64,000 nucleotides of DNA from Prostheceraeus crozeri. Its lineage: Eukaryota > Platyhelminthes > Polycladida > Euryleptidae. The position numbers were made by a program, and so were the translations under genes. Under the pieces are notes generated by a model that had not been told where the DNA came from, searched no databases, and was given only the letters and a program-made list of their open reading frames with translations. Shown here piece by piece: positions 1 to 11,720 of this stretch. Within the stretch, counting starts at the first letter, position 1. Each line of letters begins with the position of its first letter. The stretch covers positions 248,001 through 312,000 of the forward strand of contig CAJQUW010007508.1 in NCBI GenBank assembly GCA_907163375.1. The letters are read 5' to 3'.

Positions 1-610
1 GTTAGACGTTAAACCCCCTAGATGAAAATTAAATTTATTAAAGCTTACAAATGAATAAAATATGATAAAAATAAAATAAAATCATAAGAAAATTAAATTC
101 AAGAAATGAAATGATGAACTCTTAAATGAAATAAATATTAAAACGAAACGTTAAAAAAAGGAGTATAAATGAAAGAAAACATTTTTTGTGACTTTTAAGA
201 ATTATAATAGTTTTTTGGAATGTTTTTTGAAAGAATTTAAGTCCTTAAAAGGACTGATTATCCGTTCCCCGTGGATAGCTGAGGTCATCAGCAGGTAACT
301 CGGACAGGATTCGCGTTTCGGCCCCTCAACCTGAACGCTCAAACCCATCCGAGCGGGGCCCTGCACATAGAGAGCAGCCTCGACCACACTTCAAAAATTC
401 CTTGTTCGGCAGTGTTCATAGAAAACACAAGCATTAAGCTACCTTCTTTATTGGTTCATTGTGGCGAGATTTAGAACAGTGTCACACTATGTATGAGAAG
501 CGCACATTCGAGATAACTCTACATCTCGAACCGTGGCTAGCCAATAGCATCATTCCTATTTTTAGCAGTTCATGGATATCCACTGCTATCTTCTGCCGTC
601 CTCGGCTTCA
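1..610. other. AT-rich stretch, no gene seen
   Basis: The first part is A-rich and low in complexity (about 1-240). No exon with matching splice sites and no clear transposon end was found. It probably belongs to an upstream RPAP1 intron, because the first visible RPAP1 exon starts at 2425 in mid-codon. Confidence 0.5.
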
Positions 611-613
611 TTG

Positions 614-1300
614 CTTTGTTTAGTGATTGCCAAGATGCCGAAGACGAGTTTGGTGTGGAATTACTTAGGTGTGCAATACGGAACTGCTTGACGCGTAGTG
701 CAGCAAAGACATTAGTAAGCACTCTGGTGCTTTCTAGAGTGGACTACTGTGCTTCATGCCACTATGGCCTGTCAGTTTCCAGTCTGCATCGCCTACAGAG
801 AATTATAAACACTGTCGCCCGACTCGTCTACAACTCCGATCATCGTAATCACGTAAGTCCACTCCTACGTCAGCTTGGGTGGCTTCCTATACATGGAAGA
901 ATATAACGACGCATGTGCATTTTGACTTGTCACTGCATTCAGGGCACTGCACCGATTTACCTGTCCGTCCATTTAAGAGAAAGTACACAGAATCCAAGTA
1001 GAAGAAGACTGCGATCTGCTGAGGTGAGAATGCTGGAATTGCAGACGTGTCGTCGGTCTACCCTCGGTGGTAGAACTTTTAGAGTGTCTGCTCCTCGGCT
1101 TTGGAATGATCTATTCGATGGAAGTGAGACTGGCTGGCTGTTTTAAAACTTTTAAGAGACTTTTAAATGTATATCTTTCGAGCAAGTTTTCATGATTTTT
1201 GTAAAGCGGCCTAGAAATCATTTTGGTGATATGACGCCCTATATATGTAGGGTGCTCCGAAATAAAATAAAATAATACAAAAAATAAATAAATTGATTCT
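614..1300 (+). mobile_element. CR1/L2-like LINE, 3' fragment of the RT ORF
   Basis: Two adjacent open stretches (to about 905, then from 913 to 1146) read as the region after the reverse-transcriptase core of a CR1/L2-type LINE. Diagnostic strings are SRVDYCASCHYGL, LHRLQRIINTVARLVY, LLRQLGWLPIHGRI and FRVSAPRLWNDL, in the order usual for the family. The two stretches are separated by a stop, so the copy is dead. The tail after the ORF contains TGTAAAGCGGCCTAGA, like the conserved 3' end of L2/CR1 elements, and runs into an AAATAAAATAAA-type simple repeat. The catalytic RT core and the endonuclease are absent: a normal 5'-truncated insertion. Confidence 0.8.
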
Positions 1301-1567
1301 TTTTGCATAGTTGTGACCATGTTTCACGTATTTCCTATATCAAGATTTCATGAAATTTGTCATCTGGAGATTTTATTGTCTCTGAAAATGCATGCCTTCT
1401 AATCTTTGCAGAATGTATTCCGTTGTCAACGGGCTTCATTTCTGGCCACTTTTTGTAATATTTACATGCATTTTCTTCAGTTCTATTCTAACTTTCCTCA
1501 GCAGTCAATCGAATTGTCCTTTTACAAAGGCCCGTGCATGTACAAAATTGTGCAATGTACATCTTTA

Positions 1568-2145
1568 GTGGTCGTACATATATTACGTGATACGTGAAAC
1601 GTAATGGGGGAGGTGGGTTCAACCGATATATCACGCGGTATCACATGGGTGGAGGGGGTACACAGACAATATCACGTGATATACTAAAAGCTTATACTGT
1701 TCTTTCAAATAAAATGCATTATCAATTAGAAACTTATTTTGACGAAAATAAATGTTGCTGATACATTGAAGTATCTCGAAGCAGAAATCGATCGAATGTT
1801 AGGTAAAAACACAAGCGGTTCACATGCCTAGCTGAGTGACGTCATATTCAAGAATCAAGCGTTTTCTCCCGCGGTTCTTAATTCACACGTAGCCTACAAG
1901 TTGTTCTATCTTCAACCGATCTCTAGCTGTATATTTGATCGTAGATTCAAAAACAAGCAGAAAGTACGGTATATATTCAGCAAAATTCAAATAAATGTAT
2001 AGAATAGATCATGGAATTTTTTTTGGGGGGGAGTCCAGAATATCACGTGATGTGGGATGGTTCACAGGATATATCACGCCGTATCACAAGGGGGAGGGGG
2101 TTAAAAATTCGTAAATTTGGTATCACGTAATATGTGCACGACCCC
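1568..2145. mobile_element. 578-bp non-autonomous TIR element flanked by TTA
   Basis: The ends are inverted repeats: the left end reads GGTCGTACATATATTACGTG and the right end, reverse-complemented, GGTCGTGCACATATTACGTG. TTA flanks both sides (1565-1567 and 2146-2148), consistent with a 3-bp target duplication. Inside each end are G-rich tracts (GGGGGAGG-type) and repeated ATATCACGTGAT motifs, which resemble subterminal binding sites. There is no ORF of note. I cannot assign the superfamily; a 3-bp TTA target would allow PIF/Harbinger, but no protein supports it. Confidence 0.7.
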
Positions 2146-2424
2146 TTACATGCAATTAACCTTGCATGTAGTGCCTTCAAATTTTGGGTTTCGCAATTTG
2201 CATGACGATGTTTTTGTCTGATAATGCTTTTAATTGAAAATTTCACTGCTGTTACAGGTCTCATAAAACTAGAGCTCTTTTATTGCTTGAACGTGGAATT
2301 ATAAATTTAGTACGAAATATTAGCTCGAAACCTTGTAAAAAAATCTGTTCCACGCCTTGTAAAACTTCTAATTATTCTAAAAGTAATTCGGTTCTGTCAA
2401 TATCATTGTCAACATTATTTTCAG

Positions 2425-2505
2425 GAAGGATTCTTGTGTAGCGACAGAAATCGTTCAATTCTTGGAAATTGTTGCCGCTGACAAATACGGGCTCATTCAA
2501 ATAAA
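2425..2505 (+). CDS. RPAP1: RPAP1 exon (first in window)
   Basis: The acceptor is TTATTTTCAG and the donor GTAAGT. The exon is 81 nt: one base completing an upstream codon, 26 codons (KDSCVATEIVQFLEIVAADK and on to GLIQI), then AA, which joins T of the next exon to make Asn. Upstream phase 2 means at least one earlier exon exists; I did not find it between 1 and 2400, so it probably lies left of the window. Taken alone this exon would be weak; its support is the exact phase match to the next exon. Confidence 0.65.
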
Positions 2506-3810
2506 GTAAGTTTTCATGCTAAAACTGGTGGGCACATCATACTCGTAGCTTGTACATGGAACTGTAGGGCAGACTTCTTGTACAGGTTTTTCATCCACCT
2601 AAGCATCATGTGATGTGAGTATCATACTTTAATCCTTCATATTACTTGCTTTCGATCGATTCATTTTTCTTTCGTTTTTAGTGATGGAACGTTTTCACTC
2701 ATATAGTTTTCATTCACATAATATTTGTCATATTCTAAAATTTAGATCTCAGCTACAACCGCCTTGAGCAGACATTTTGCAGCGCAGCAGAGCAAGGATA
2801 GCGGCTGCTTGATCGTAATTATTGCTGCTACTTCCATTGACTTATTGACGGTTTACTATGTTTCATAAGTTCCGATCGCTTGCTTGGACTTGCAGGATAC
2901 ATAACAGCCGGGGAAGCCTGTTAAAGACATGGAATATGAAATCCTCTGGAGACAGGAAAAGACGGAACTAAAAACTGGGAAAACGAAGAACACAAAGTTT
3001 GATTCGAACCCAAAATGTCATTTTTCTGAGTACAGATTCCTGACATTTTTACATTTCCTGAATAATCAGATCAATGAGATAAAAATCACTATTGAAATTG
3101 AATCCTTTTTAAACTTGTGTAGATATAATTGTGTAGATTAATTGTGTAGATTTAAACTATGTAGATATCTACTAGAACTGTTGAAAAAATGAAATGCAAC
3201 AATAATCAACAGCATCTAAATTCAATTTCAATAATAGAATCTATGTATTCCACGTGCTATACAAAGCTCGCTTTGATCAATTTGCATCGATCAGAATTGG
3301 AATCATAACTAGAATAATTATCTAGAATTTTTGGAACACTGTTTATTAAGTTGCATATTTTTATTCGTTTGAGTGAAATATGTCCAGTCCGGGAACTTTT
3401 CATACACGTCAAATTTCCAGTTCCTGATGGTCCACAGCCAGTAATTCCTGATATAGACTTTGGACCAGCAGATAATGCGAGGAGAACGCTGCAAGAGCAT
3501 ATTTCCGAAAATGTATCATGACGTTGACATTACGGGAAGGTCAAATGATTCGTGCAATTACTAAGACATTTTTTTCAGTGTATCACAATAAATGCTACTG
3601 TAGCTGTTAAGCATGGGATCAGCACCTGCCGTTAAGATAGTGAGATGGAGTATCAGTCAGATTCATGTGCAGACGCGCACAATAATACACTTCCTTGTTA
3701 TGGAGTAGCCTAATCTACGACGGTGGATAGGCAAATGATATCTTGTGCACATCAACATCAATCTCGTCTAGTATCCACAGTTCAACTAAAGGAACTAATG
3801 TTACGCAAAT
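2506..3810. other. RPAP1 intron sequence, nothing recognised
   Basis: AT-rich intron DNA between two RPAP1 exons. Short ORFs here show no family resemblance. No TIRs or tandem repeats were recognised before the foldback repeat that starts at about 3811. Confidence 0.5.
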
Positions 3811-4414
3811 AGTTCGGCAGCCAGAACGAGTTTCTGCAGGGAACGGGGACGAAAATGAGGCCTTCATGGAATGATGTATGCCTGTAAGGCACCACGAATC
3901 TGCGCGTCTGCCGAGTTCGTCCTGGTTCCTCTTGTCAGATATGATCAAGGAAAAAACACACATGGAATGTCTTTCATTTCCTATCATGTTCATGCACCCC
4001 TGTCTATGAAGCTAAACACATTCAGATTTGACGAGCCTCCTTATGTCGGCAAACACAAGCATTTTGAACAATTTAATTCACATTTAATCACATTCTTCCA
4101 TACCTTTCTGATCTGAAACATGATGATGACACATGCAGATCATAGGAGTGACCTGAAGACATTCCCTGTCAAACATTATGGCTAGACTTAATACTTTTCG
4201 CTTTATCATAGAAAACAGAGAATTTCATTTTTGCCAAAAACTGTAATCTGCGTCCCATTGAATTAAAAGGTGTTTTTCTTTGTTCGTGTCTCACAGGAAG
4301 AAAACCAGGTAGAATTTGGCGGGCGCGCAGATTCATAGTATGCATAGGATGTACATCATTCTCTGAAAGTCTCGGCCTCGTTCCCTGCAGAAACTCTCTC
4401 TGGCTGTCGGACTA
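3811..4414. repeat. Foldback repeat family F, copy 1 (palindromic, about 0.6 kb)
   Basis: The two halves are inverted copies of each other. The left end reads GGCAGCCAGAACGAGTTTCT; the right end, reverse-complemented, begins GACAGCCAGAGAGAGTTTCT. Further matched segments follow in mirror order (TTCTGCAGGGAACG, ATCTGCGCGTCTG against its partner near 4330, AGTGACCTGAAGACATTCC near 4150). Related copies lie at 17361-17855 and 44238-44918. Arms are diverged by many substitutions and small gaps, so the family is old. There is no ORF. It is most likely a foldback-type MITE. Confidence 0.7.
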
Positions 4415-4862
4415 AATTCTATAAGAAAGTTAATATGACATATGAGTTCAGTCTTCCAATGACTGCTGTTGAAAAAATTAAAAAACCAAATTGAAGATTA
4501 GTTTTAATCCTTAACTCTGGCAACTCTGGTTCCGTTCTTATTTACGCTTTTCAAATCCGATTCACATAAAAGAAAAATATGATAATAAGACAAGGAAATA
4601 GAAGTGTCAAATTTGGTATACACCCCGGCTTTGCAATTCGTCGCCCTACCACCCTCATATGCTCGTCTTCCACTGTGACTGAAGTTTGATGTGAATTTAT
4701 TAAGTTAAATTTTAACATTGTTGATGATGTGTCAATTGATTTCATGGTAGATCACAACACTATCCTGTCCATCTTACATGAAGAATGCAAAGTTGTTATT
4801 TTTTCTGCTCATTTTCTTAAGTTGCAATAATGTATTTACCAACTGTCCAATTACACTTTCAG

Positions 4863-5082
4863 TCATTATGAATCATCTTTGACAAGGCTTCTAAAGAAAA
4901 ACGCTGATTCATACTGCGCAGGTCAAGACAGTGAAACCTGGCTGATGATTTCGTTGTTGTCTTTCCTGGAAACGTTGGTAATGAAGAAAGAACTCATGAA
5001 TGCAGAATGGCTATTGGAAATGATAATGAATGCGTTCATCATAGTTCGGAAAGAAATGTCCAGTTTCTGTGAGAACGTACAA
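4863..5082 (+). CDS. RPAP1: RPAP1 exon
   Basis: The acceptor is TTACACTTTCAG and the donor GTGAGT. The exon is 220 nt: T completing an Asn codon from the previous exon, then 73 codons ending in SSFCENVQ at phase 0. The peptide is helical and leucine-rich (ETWLMISLLSFLETLVMKKE), as expected for the alpha-helical repeat half of RPAP1. The next exon also starts at phase 0 and continues the reading frame. Confidence 0.78.
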
Positions 5083-6710
5083 GTGAGTCTAATGAAACCT
5101 GAGATAGCGCATTTGAAGCATCCGAGGCCTGACGATTGTTGAATTGGTCATTCAAAAGACACATTGAACACGTACGTGTAGCTCTTAGAAAATTAAGATT
5201 CAAAAAGTTCATCTTATCATCAATAACATTTAATAGTACCGGACATGCATGTGGTTGTATTGACACCATTTCTTGTACTAGCAATCATGAGAGTGACGTT
5301 CCGCATGAAGAATTAAATTGGTCAGACGTATAGTTGAATGATGTGATTGGCTTGCATGCAATGAGAATATGTATTTTGTGAGAAGAAGCAAGTATATTTA
5401 TGATCTGATCAAAATAAGAATCTTTTTTATCTATGTTTCGACCTATGCTCATAGATCATCATGAAGCAAGTCAAAGTTTAGGCAAACAATAGATTCACTT
5501 AATTTCAGTTCCATGCAAGATTTTTTCATGAATTTGAACTTAAACTCATTTTATCTAGTAATTCAATGAATGCAATTTCTGCTGTGAATCCAAGTGATAA
5601 ATCTCTCCCAATTTTGCGACTGCTAATTTTATTGTAAAATACTTGTAAATTCACCCAATGCGTCAAGGGTTACAAACTGTTGCTGTTCAAGTGGGTTTGT
5701 ATTTGTATACAATTTTTTTAGTGAAAGCAGCTCAACTGTTCAGCTCATGTCGTCTGTTTAGTTTTGGCATGTTCATCGCAATATAACGGCATTCAGCCAT
5801 CACTTTATCACTGTGGACCATCATCGCATGTTCACTAAGTACACTTTTCTCTTAAAGTTCTTTGGGTTTCTCCTACTTACAAAAAGTTACAATTTTGAGG
5901 TACTTTTGATTTTTCATGCAAAATGATGAACGTTTTTAATGTTAATAAAATGTGTGATAAGCAATTTTTACGACATTTCATAGTTTTGTCAGATTATGTT
6001 TCTTATGTCATATTAAGTCATATTTCCAAATTTTCCTGTTTTCTTATGTGAATTACTAGTTTTTCAACATCACCAATTAGGACTTGGTGACAGAATTTGT
6101 GAGCATGTACCTAATTGGCTTCACAGCTTAAACCGTTAAACAGCATCGACCGCTCTCTAATCGGCCAGCATACAGGGCCATCACTCGTCATCTTCAATTA
6201 TATTTTTGCAATGTTGATGACGCATTGGATCGCTTCAAGACTGTTTTCTGACCTCGTAATTTCCAGGTATTGTCCATCTACGAGGCATTGAATCTGTGTA
6301 TTGAGCGGTTTGCACCTGACCTTCGTGTTCTGAAGGTTACATATACTTTGCGTCTGCCTTAGTGACTATTGATCTTTTCTGCTAACACCGTTATGTCGAT
6401 AATTTGTCACTCAATTCCATGTTCAACATGAAATAGAACGAACAAAGCGCTCTTTGATGAATTTGGTGTTTTTGTATATTCATGAATTAAGTAGGGGGTA
6501 AAATTTCTTTCGAGAAAATAAATTGTTATTGTTGATTCTTGGTTTTGCTGGGAATAATACTTTAGGTCATACAAGAGCATATTTTCGAATATTGAAAGTC
6601 ATATTTTCAAATTTTTTAGGTCATAAAATATTATATATATTTATACATTTATATAAAAGATTTTAGGTCCTAGTGATGACATTCCCTAAAATTACCCTCT
6701 CACTTTTCAG
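5083..6710. other. RPAP1 intron, nothing recognised
   Basis: A 1.6-kb AT-rich intron. I saw no inverted ends, no transposase or RT remnants and no extra exon with consistent phase. The short ORF at 5136-5333 has no recognisable relative. Confidence 0.5.
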
Positions 6711-6895
6711 ACTTCTCTTCATGTTTTGACTGGTTGTCTGCATTTAATCAAAACAGTTCAATTTGTGTTGAAAGCAAACACTTCCGATACAATTGACTTA
6801 AAAAGATTGTTCTCAAGATTTGGTGGAGAATTCGAACTTCTTCTAATAAACTGTGTAAAATCTAGAGCATTCGATTCTTCACTGAAAGGACTCAG
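6711..6895 (+). CDS. RPAP1: RPAP1 exon
   Basis: The acceptor is CACTTTTCAG and the donor GTAAGA. The exon is 185 nt and starts at phase 0 (TSLHVLTGCLHLIKTVQFVL), ending in AG, which joins A of the exon at 10908 to make Arg (SSLKGLR/SNSIL). A 4-kb intron follows, which contains a stray copy of part of the next exon. Confidence 0.8.
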
Positions 6896-7555
6896 GTAAG
6901 AATGACATCAACATACGGTTTTAAACATTTTCTGCTTATTCGACAAGGTGACTACCAACATGCTTAAGATCATATCAGTTCCCAAATATTGTCGATACAG
7001 CTCATTATGCAAGACAGATAATGATACCCTTTTTACTGACTAAGAATCGTACAATATGCGCGTAAATGATTAAGAAATAATATATACCACTGCAAGCATC
7101 ATATGCGAGCATTCAAGCAAACAAGAATCTTTCAGACACTTATTATCTTTGGCTTTATTATCATTCAACAATATTATTGCCTGTGTAGATGCAGTTTCAT
7201 GATATTATACATGCATAGCTCACTTTGTGCTTATCCAAAGTACGAAGTTATGCAAGGATAGGTACTACAATTTATCATGTTTGCATCACATATATCGCCT
7301 TGATTCGTATAGTTCCAAGGAAGAGTGGTGCTCTGACTTCCCCAAGCGATCTGTATCTAACCCTGATTATTTACTGCCTGAACCGGGTTCATGGCTGCAT
7401 GCACTGCAGGTCTCAGGCTGGTTAGAAGATCTTAGAGGGTGACTTTCAATTCTGTGGTAATATTTTCCCTAAATTGCATGAATGCTCAAGCTTCAATCTA
7501 ATTGTGCATGTTGTTTGTATAGAAAACATATTAGACTTAGTTCATCTCGTTCCTG

Positions 7556-7885
7556 TTGAAAGATAGGGCGACTAGTTGTCTCCATTTTGCTCGATCGGTG
7601 GCGGTTCGTCTGTCACCCATCCAAGTAAGTCTTATGTTCTCAAGATCCTCGTGAAGCGTCCTCCTCCACGTCTTGCACTGTCTTCCTCTCCTTGTACCCA
7701 TCCACTGAAATGCGGGTAGGACGGTTAGCGGGAAGGCGAAAGATATTGCCAGGAAATCGAAGTCTCCTCCGCGTAGCTATGTCCGTGAGATTTTCCTGCC
7801 CCGACCATCTCATCACGCTCTGGTTGGAAACACGATCTGTCTTCCATGATATACCCATGCTCGAACGCAACACAGTGAAATACAT
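7556..7885 (-). mobile_element. LINE fragment, C-terminal end of the RT polyprotein
   Basis: On the - strand the sequence reads RWSGQENLTDIATRRRLRFP, then RLPANRPTRISVDG, and in another frame ENIRLTWMGDRRTATDRAKW followed by RQLVAL. This is the familiar C-terminal end of non-LTR retrotransposon ORFs in invertebrates (LTDIA..RRLRFAGHI..R; W...ATDRAKWRQLVA). The change of frame between the two blocks shows the copy is decayed. Only the last part of the ORF is present. Confidence 0.75.
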
Positions 7886-8125
7886 TTAGCTTTCTTCGTA
7901 TATTGATTGTGCCATAGAGTAGGGTTTATTAGATAGAGAAGTAACTCAGCATTTAGTAAATCCTCATTGTGTATACAGTTTCTATATGTCATTAAATGAA
8001 CATGAGTCGAGACCCAGTACCACCTGTGAGATACGCAAATTTCTACACTTGTGGAGAAATTAACACGAATCTGACTGATCATGATAGCAATACAGAATAA
8101 GGAATAGAATTCCACAAATCCTCCA

Positions 8126-8410
8126 CAAACATTATTACCTACTAACATCATTTCACCGGAATTTTTTGTCTATCAAAGGTTATCTGATGAAACAGTAAAG
8201 ACGATATCTCCATTGGAATCTGACAGTTGGCCTGTGTTGTTCCTAACAATTTTGGTAGAGAACGTAAATATGTTGAACATGAAATATTCCTCCGACAAAG
8301 AGGGCATAGGACAATCAATATTGACTCACACTGATATTGTCCATTATCTTCAAGATTTTTTGTCACGCTCAAATGTTGTATCACCACTACTGAGATCTCT
8401 CATCGTTCAA
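8126..8410 (+). pseudogene. Partial duplicate of an RPAP1 exon inside the preceding intron
   Basis: These 285 bases match 10948-11232, the middle of the RPAP1 exon at 10908-11298, at all but one position that I could see (8262 A against C, Asn for Thr). The reading frame stays open through the copy. The flanks do not match: the copy has neither the exon's real acceptor and first 40 nt nor its last 66 nt and donor, and I see no AG or GT at its edges that would let it splice in frame. It is therefore a pseudo-exon, recently formed, in the same orientation about 2.8 kb upstream of its source. A misassembled or allelic segment is the main alternative. Confidence 0.85.
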
Positions 8411-9782
8411 AGTCAATTTGGAGAGACAATGTAGTTTGTTAAATTAGCTATTCGATGGGTTACCATTACTAAAAGCTCATAAGTTTAGCTTAAGCATGAT
8501 CATATCACAAACCGTCAGCTGACGTACCAAATATACGACTTAATGCCGATTGTGAGCTGGTGAATGGCAGATAAAAGCGCCAGCCATGCCATTTGTTTAT
8601 AGCATAAGATCGATTATAGAACTTGGCGACTTTATCATAGCTCAATAGCGGCGTTCTAACAAAAGATTGCTTATCATGCTAGTTTACTTTCTGATTTATG
8701 CATGATTTGGTTTACTACTCATTTAGAGCGAAGTAAGTAGTAGCTTCTAAATTACGAATTTGATGAAGTATTGTAGAAAAAAAGCAAAATTCAGAAGAAC
8801 TTTGACTATTGCTCAAGAGATAAAATCCCTTGTCTGCGTGTTAGCGCTAAGAGACAGCTTATAAATATGTGTGCATTTTTTATGCTCGGAAACACATTAA
8901 CCTAGTGCCTGTCTTCCACGTGACCGAGCTGTCAATTATCCCACTTTCATCCATTTTGTGTTGGGTGCTCAGCAGGAATGCAGAGTATACATATTGTAAA
9001 AGTCCTATGTTTGACTCCAACAAGGATTAAACCCAAATCATTCGGACGCATACGTAACACTCTTCTCCACGTTCACACCGTTGCTATATTCCTCAATGCT
9101 TATGGTCATGACAATAAGTATGAGACTCCAGGTGCAGGAAAATCAACTTTCCGGTGAACTTGATGAAAACTCAAGTTTAAATTCTGACGACGAAAGAGAA
9201 CAACGGCACCACATTAATCATACAGTCGGTAAATTTAGATAATAGGGAGTCGAGCGGTATGAATGATGTTTTCATTTGACAAATTTATCATGGAGAAAAA
9301 TTGAGTACCTCTCGCTTGACAGATGTTTTTAGCCTTCAGTGTGATAGTTGAAGGTAGTGTGTTCCCTAAGACGAGTTACTGCTGCATTGCTTGGCCAATT
9401 GTGCAAGACAGAGGGCGAAGAATATCTCCCTTCCGTAAGTGAGTGCAAAGGTACAATGACTCGAACATGATTTATTGTTCCAAGTAAAAGTTAAGTCAAT
9501 CAAAGTGACTGATCTTCGGTGGCTAGCGCCTTCCCTTGCGGTCGATGTTCAGATGACCTCCATTTCTATGTTTATCGCTTGCAACTATTAGAAATAGTGA
9601 CTGTAGTAGGATTATGTTCGCTCTAGACCAGCCCACAGCCGGACGCAAGTAGATGGACGCTCTATGGCGCATTCATGTGATAATTTCTGATGGCTTTATT
9701 AAGCTACTATTTATTGGGCACATTAACAATCAGTGGCTTAAGCACATTCCCACTGATGTTGTTTACCTAATCAGAGTTGAAA
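8411..9782. other. RPAP1 intron, nothing recognised
   Basis: There is no open frame of note and no repeat that I could pair by eye. The next structured item is the foldback element at 9783. Confidence 0.45.
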
Positions 9783-9994
9783 ATTGTAGTTTATAGTGAA
9801 AGTCTCGCCCACTGCTTTTTATCCACTTGTCATTCAAAATAAAAGTAAAAAGTAAAACAGGGTTTTGCTTCTGTTTTTACTTGCACTAAGACTGTCACGA
9901 AACGTCTCTCTGTGTACATAGTTTTACCTTTTACTTTTACGTTAAATAACGAGTGGATAAAAACAGTTGGAGAGACTTTTCACTAAACTACAAT
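9783..9994. repeat. Small foldback MITE (about 212 bp)
   Basis: Arms of about 75 bp are inverted copies: the left begins ATTGTAGTTTATAGTGAAAG and the right, reverse-complemented, ATTGTAGTTTAGTGAAAAGT. Both continue through TTTTTATCCACT and AAAGTAAAA-type segments before a loop of about 60 bp. No ORF is present. Its class is unknown and I see no clear target duplication. Confidence 0.75.
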
Positions 9995-10907
9995 GACCAA
10001 TTACCTCCCATAAATTACAATCAACATCAATTAGGAATGATCAATTTTTCGTGAAATGATTTCCTACCATTCGAAGAGATACGCTGACGTTCTGAAAACG
10101 GCATTTTATATCTAGCTGAGAAGGAAAATACAAACTAATCATAATCCGCATGGATCTGTCAACTTCGCTGTCAGCAGGTTTTCCTTCTATGCATGTAGAA
10201 AACTTCATTTTGCACTTAGTATATCCTACGTTGTAGATAACATTGTATACAGTGGACATCATTCAAGACTGGATGCTTTGAGTCAATTGTGCTTAAGTCA
10301 GTCGTTCAACTAAGCAAGACAAAGGTAATGTGACAACGATTCTGTATGGTCAGAAGAAAAGGAAGACTTGGTGACTTGTGAATGACAAGCATGTTATCAG
10401 CTGTCTGCTTCCTTTATCAGTTGTTTATGAAGTTGACATTCTATCTGTTGATAACTTCAGTTATGGAAGCATTATGAACAACAAACATATATGATGATGC
10501 GCTTTGCAAACGCTTCAACATTGTTGCAAATTGATGGTCCTCTTCGTCTCAAGAACATCCAGACAGACCCTATACAATCTCGTATTACACAGTTTTTGCA
10601 AATACAGTATTTTGATAACTTAAATATGCAATCTTGTATTCATGTTGATCCGATATTCAACCCACATCCACCTTACTAGGAGGTAACAGATTCCTCTGTT
10701 TCCAGTCCTTCGTTCAACGCGCCCTTCGTGCATCACCAGATAATTGGGTGAAAAAATAATTTTCTGTTGTCAGCGGTTTCCTTGCAAGACATTGGAGTTG
10801 GCTAATTACAAAGACAATGTCTTAGTCGAATACTAAATGACATCAATTGAAATTTCCGTTCGTCCTACACTTTTCACGATAAATTATGCATTCCTTCATA
10901 TTTTCAG

Positions 10908-11298
10908 ATCAAATTCAATTCTTAATTTATCTGACTCCTCGAAAGTGCAAACATTATTACCTACTAACATCATTTCACCGGAATTTTTTGTCTATCAAAG
11001 GTTATCTGATGAAACAGTAAAGACGATATCTCCATTGGAATCTGACAGTTGGCCTGTGTTGTTCCTAACAATTTTGGTAGAGACCGTAAATATGTTGAAC
11101 ATGAAATATTCCTCCGACAAAGAGGGCATAGGACAATCAATATTGACTCACACTGATATTGTCCATTATCTTCAAGATTTTTTGTCACGCTCAAATGTTG
11201 TATCACCACTACTGAGATCTCTCATCGTTCAATCTGAAATGAATTTGATTGCCGGATTGCTAGACCTGGCTGGATGTTTATCAAAAGTTTTATTGGAG
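10908..11298 (+). CDS. RPAP1: RPAP1 exon (largest internal exon)
   Basis: The acceptor is TCATATTTTCAG and the donor GTAAGA. The exon is 391 nt. Its first base completes Arg from the exon at 6711-6895, and the frame runs through SNSILNLSDSSKVQTLL, ISPEFFVYQRLSDETV, SWPVLFLTILVETVNMLN and GLLDLAGCLSKVLLE to phase 0. The codons are helical and leucine-rich. Most of this exon (10948-11232) has an almost identical copy at 8126-8410. Only 61 bp separate it from the next exon. Confidence 0.85.
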
Positions 11299-11359
11299 GT
11301 AAGACTTTGCTGTTTTATGCTTTTCTCATTCCTTTCTCAAATCTGTCGATGATTCGCAG

Positions 11360-11484
11360 GTGCCGAAATTCTCCCGGTCGCTGTATCACTGTGTCGCAAT
11401 TCGGACAATCGTGAATATTCATCCGACTAAAATTGCAGCAGCGAAGCGAATCATTAATGAAATCATCTTTCAAGCGTTTTTTAT
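11360..11484 (+). CDS. RPAP1: RPAP1 short exon after a 61-bp intron
   Basis: The acceptor is GATGATTCGCAG and the donor GTGAGT. The exon is 125 nt: 41 codons (VPKFSRSLYHCVAIRTIVNI, then HPTKIAAAKRIINEIIFQAF and F) plus AT. It has no ATG-led ORF of its own and is easily missed. Without it the exons at 10908 (ending phase 0) and 13369 (requiring two upstream bases) cannot be joined; with it both junctions are exact. The preceding intron, 11299-11359, is the shortest in the window by far. Confidence 0.8.
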
Positions 11485-11619
11485 GTGAGTTGAAATCCAA
11501 GATAACCCTTCAGCAGTTTTTAAAAATCGTGGTGATAAATCACTTGACACAAAAATTATGCAATTGGCATGCGTTAGTTTCCTTCAAATTCCATTTCATG
11601 GCACTGGTGAATATTTGCA

Positions 11620-11720
11620 GGCCTACATGGCCTTCGTGGCACAGTGGTCACGTACTTGGCCGAGCGGTCTTTCGTTCCAGATGTCGAGCCCCGAAAGTGT
11701 CATTGGAAGTCGTCAGGAAA
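11620..11720 (+). repeat. tRNA-like (possible SINE head)
   Basis: TGGCACAGTGGTCACG at about 11638 resembles a Pol III A box and GTCGAGCCCC at about 11682 a degenerate B box at a tRNA-like spacing. No cloverleaf could be drawn with confidence and no second copy was found in the window. It could be a decayed tRNA-derived SINE or chance. Confidence 0.3.
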
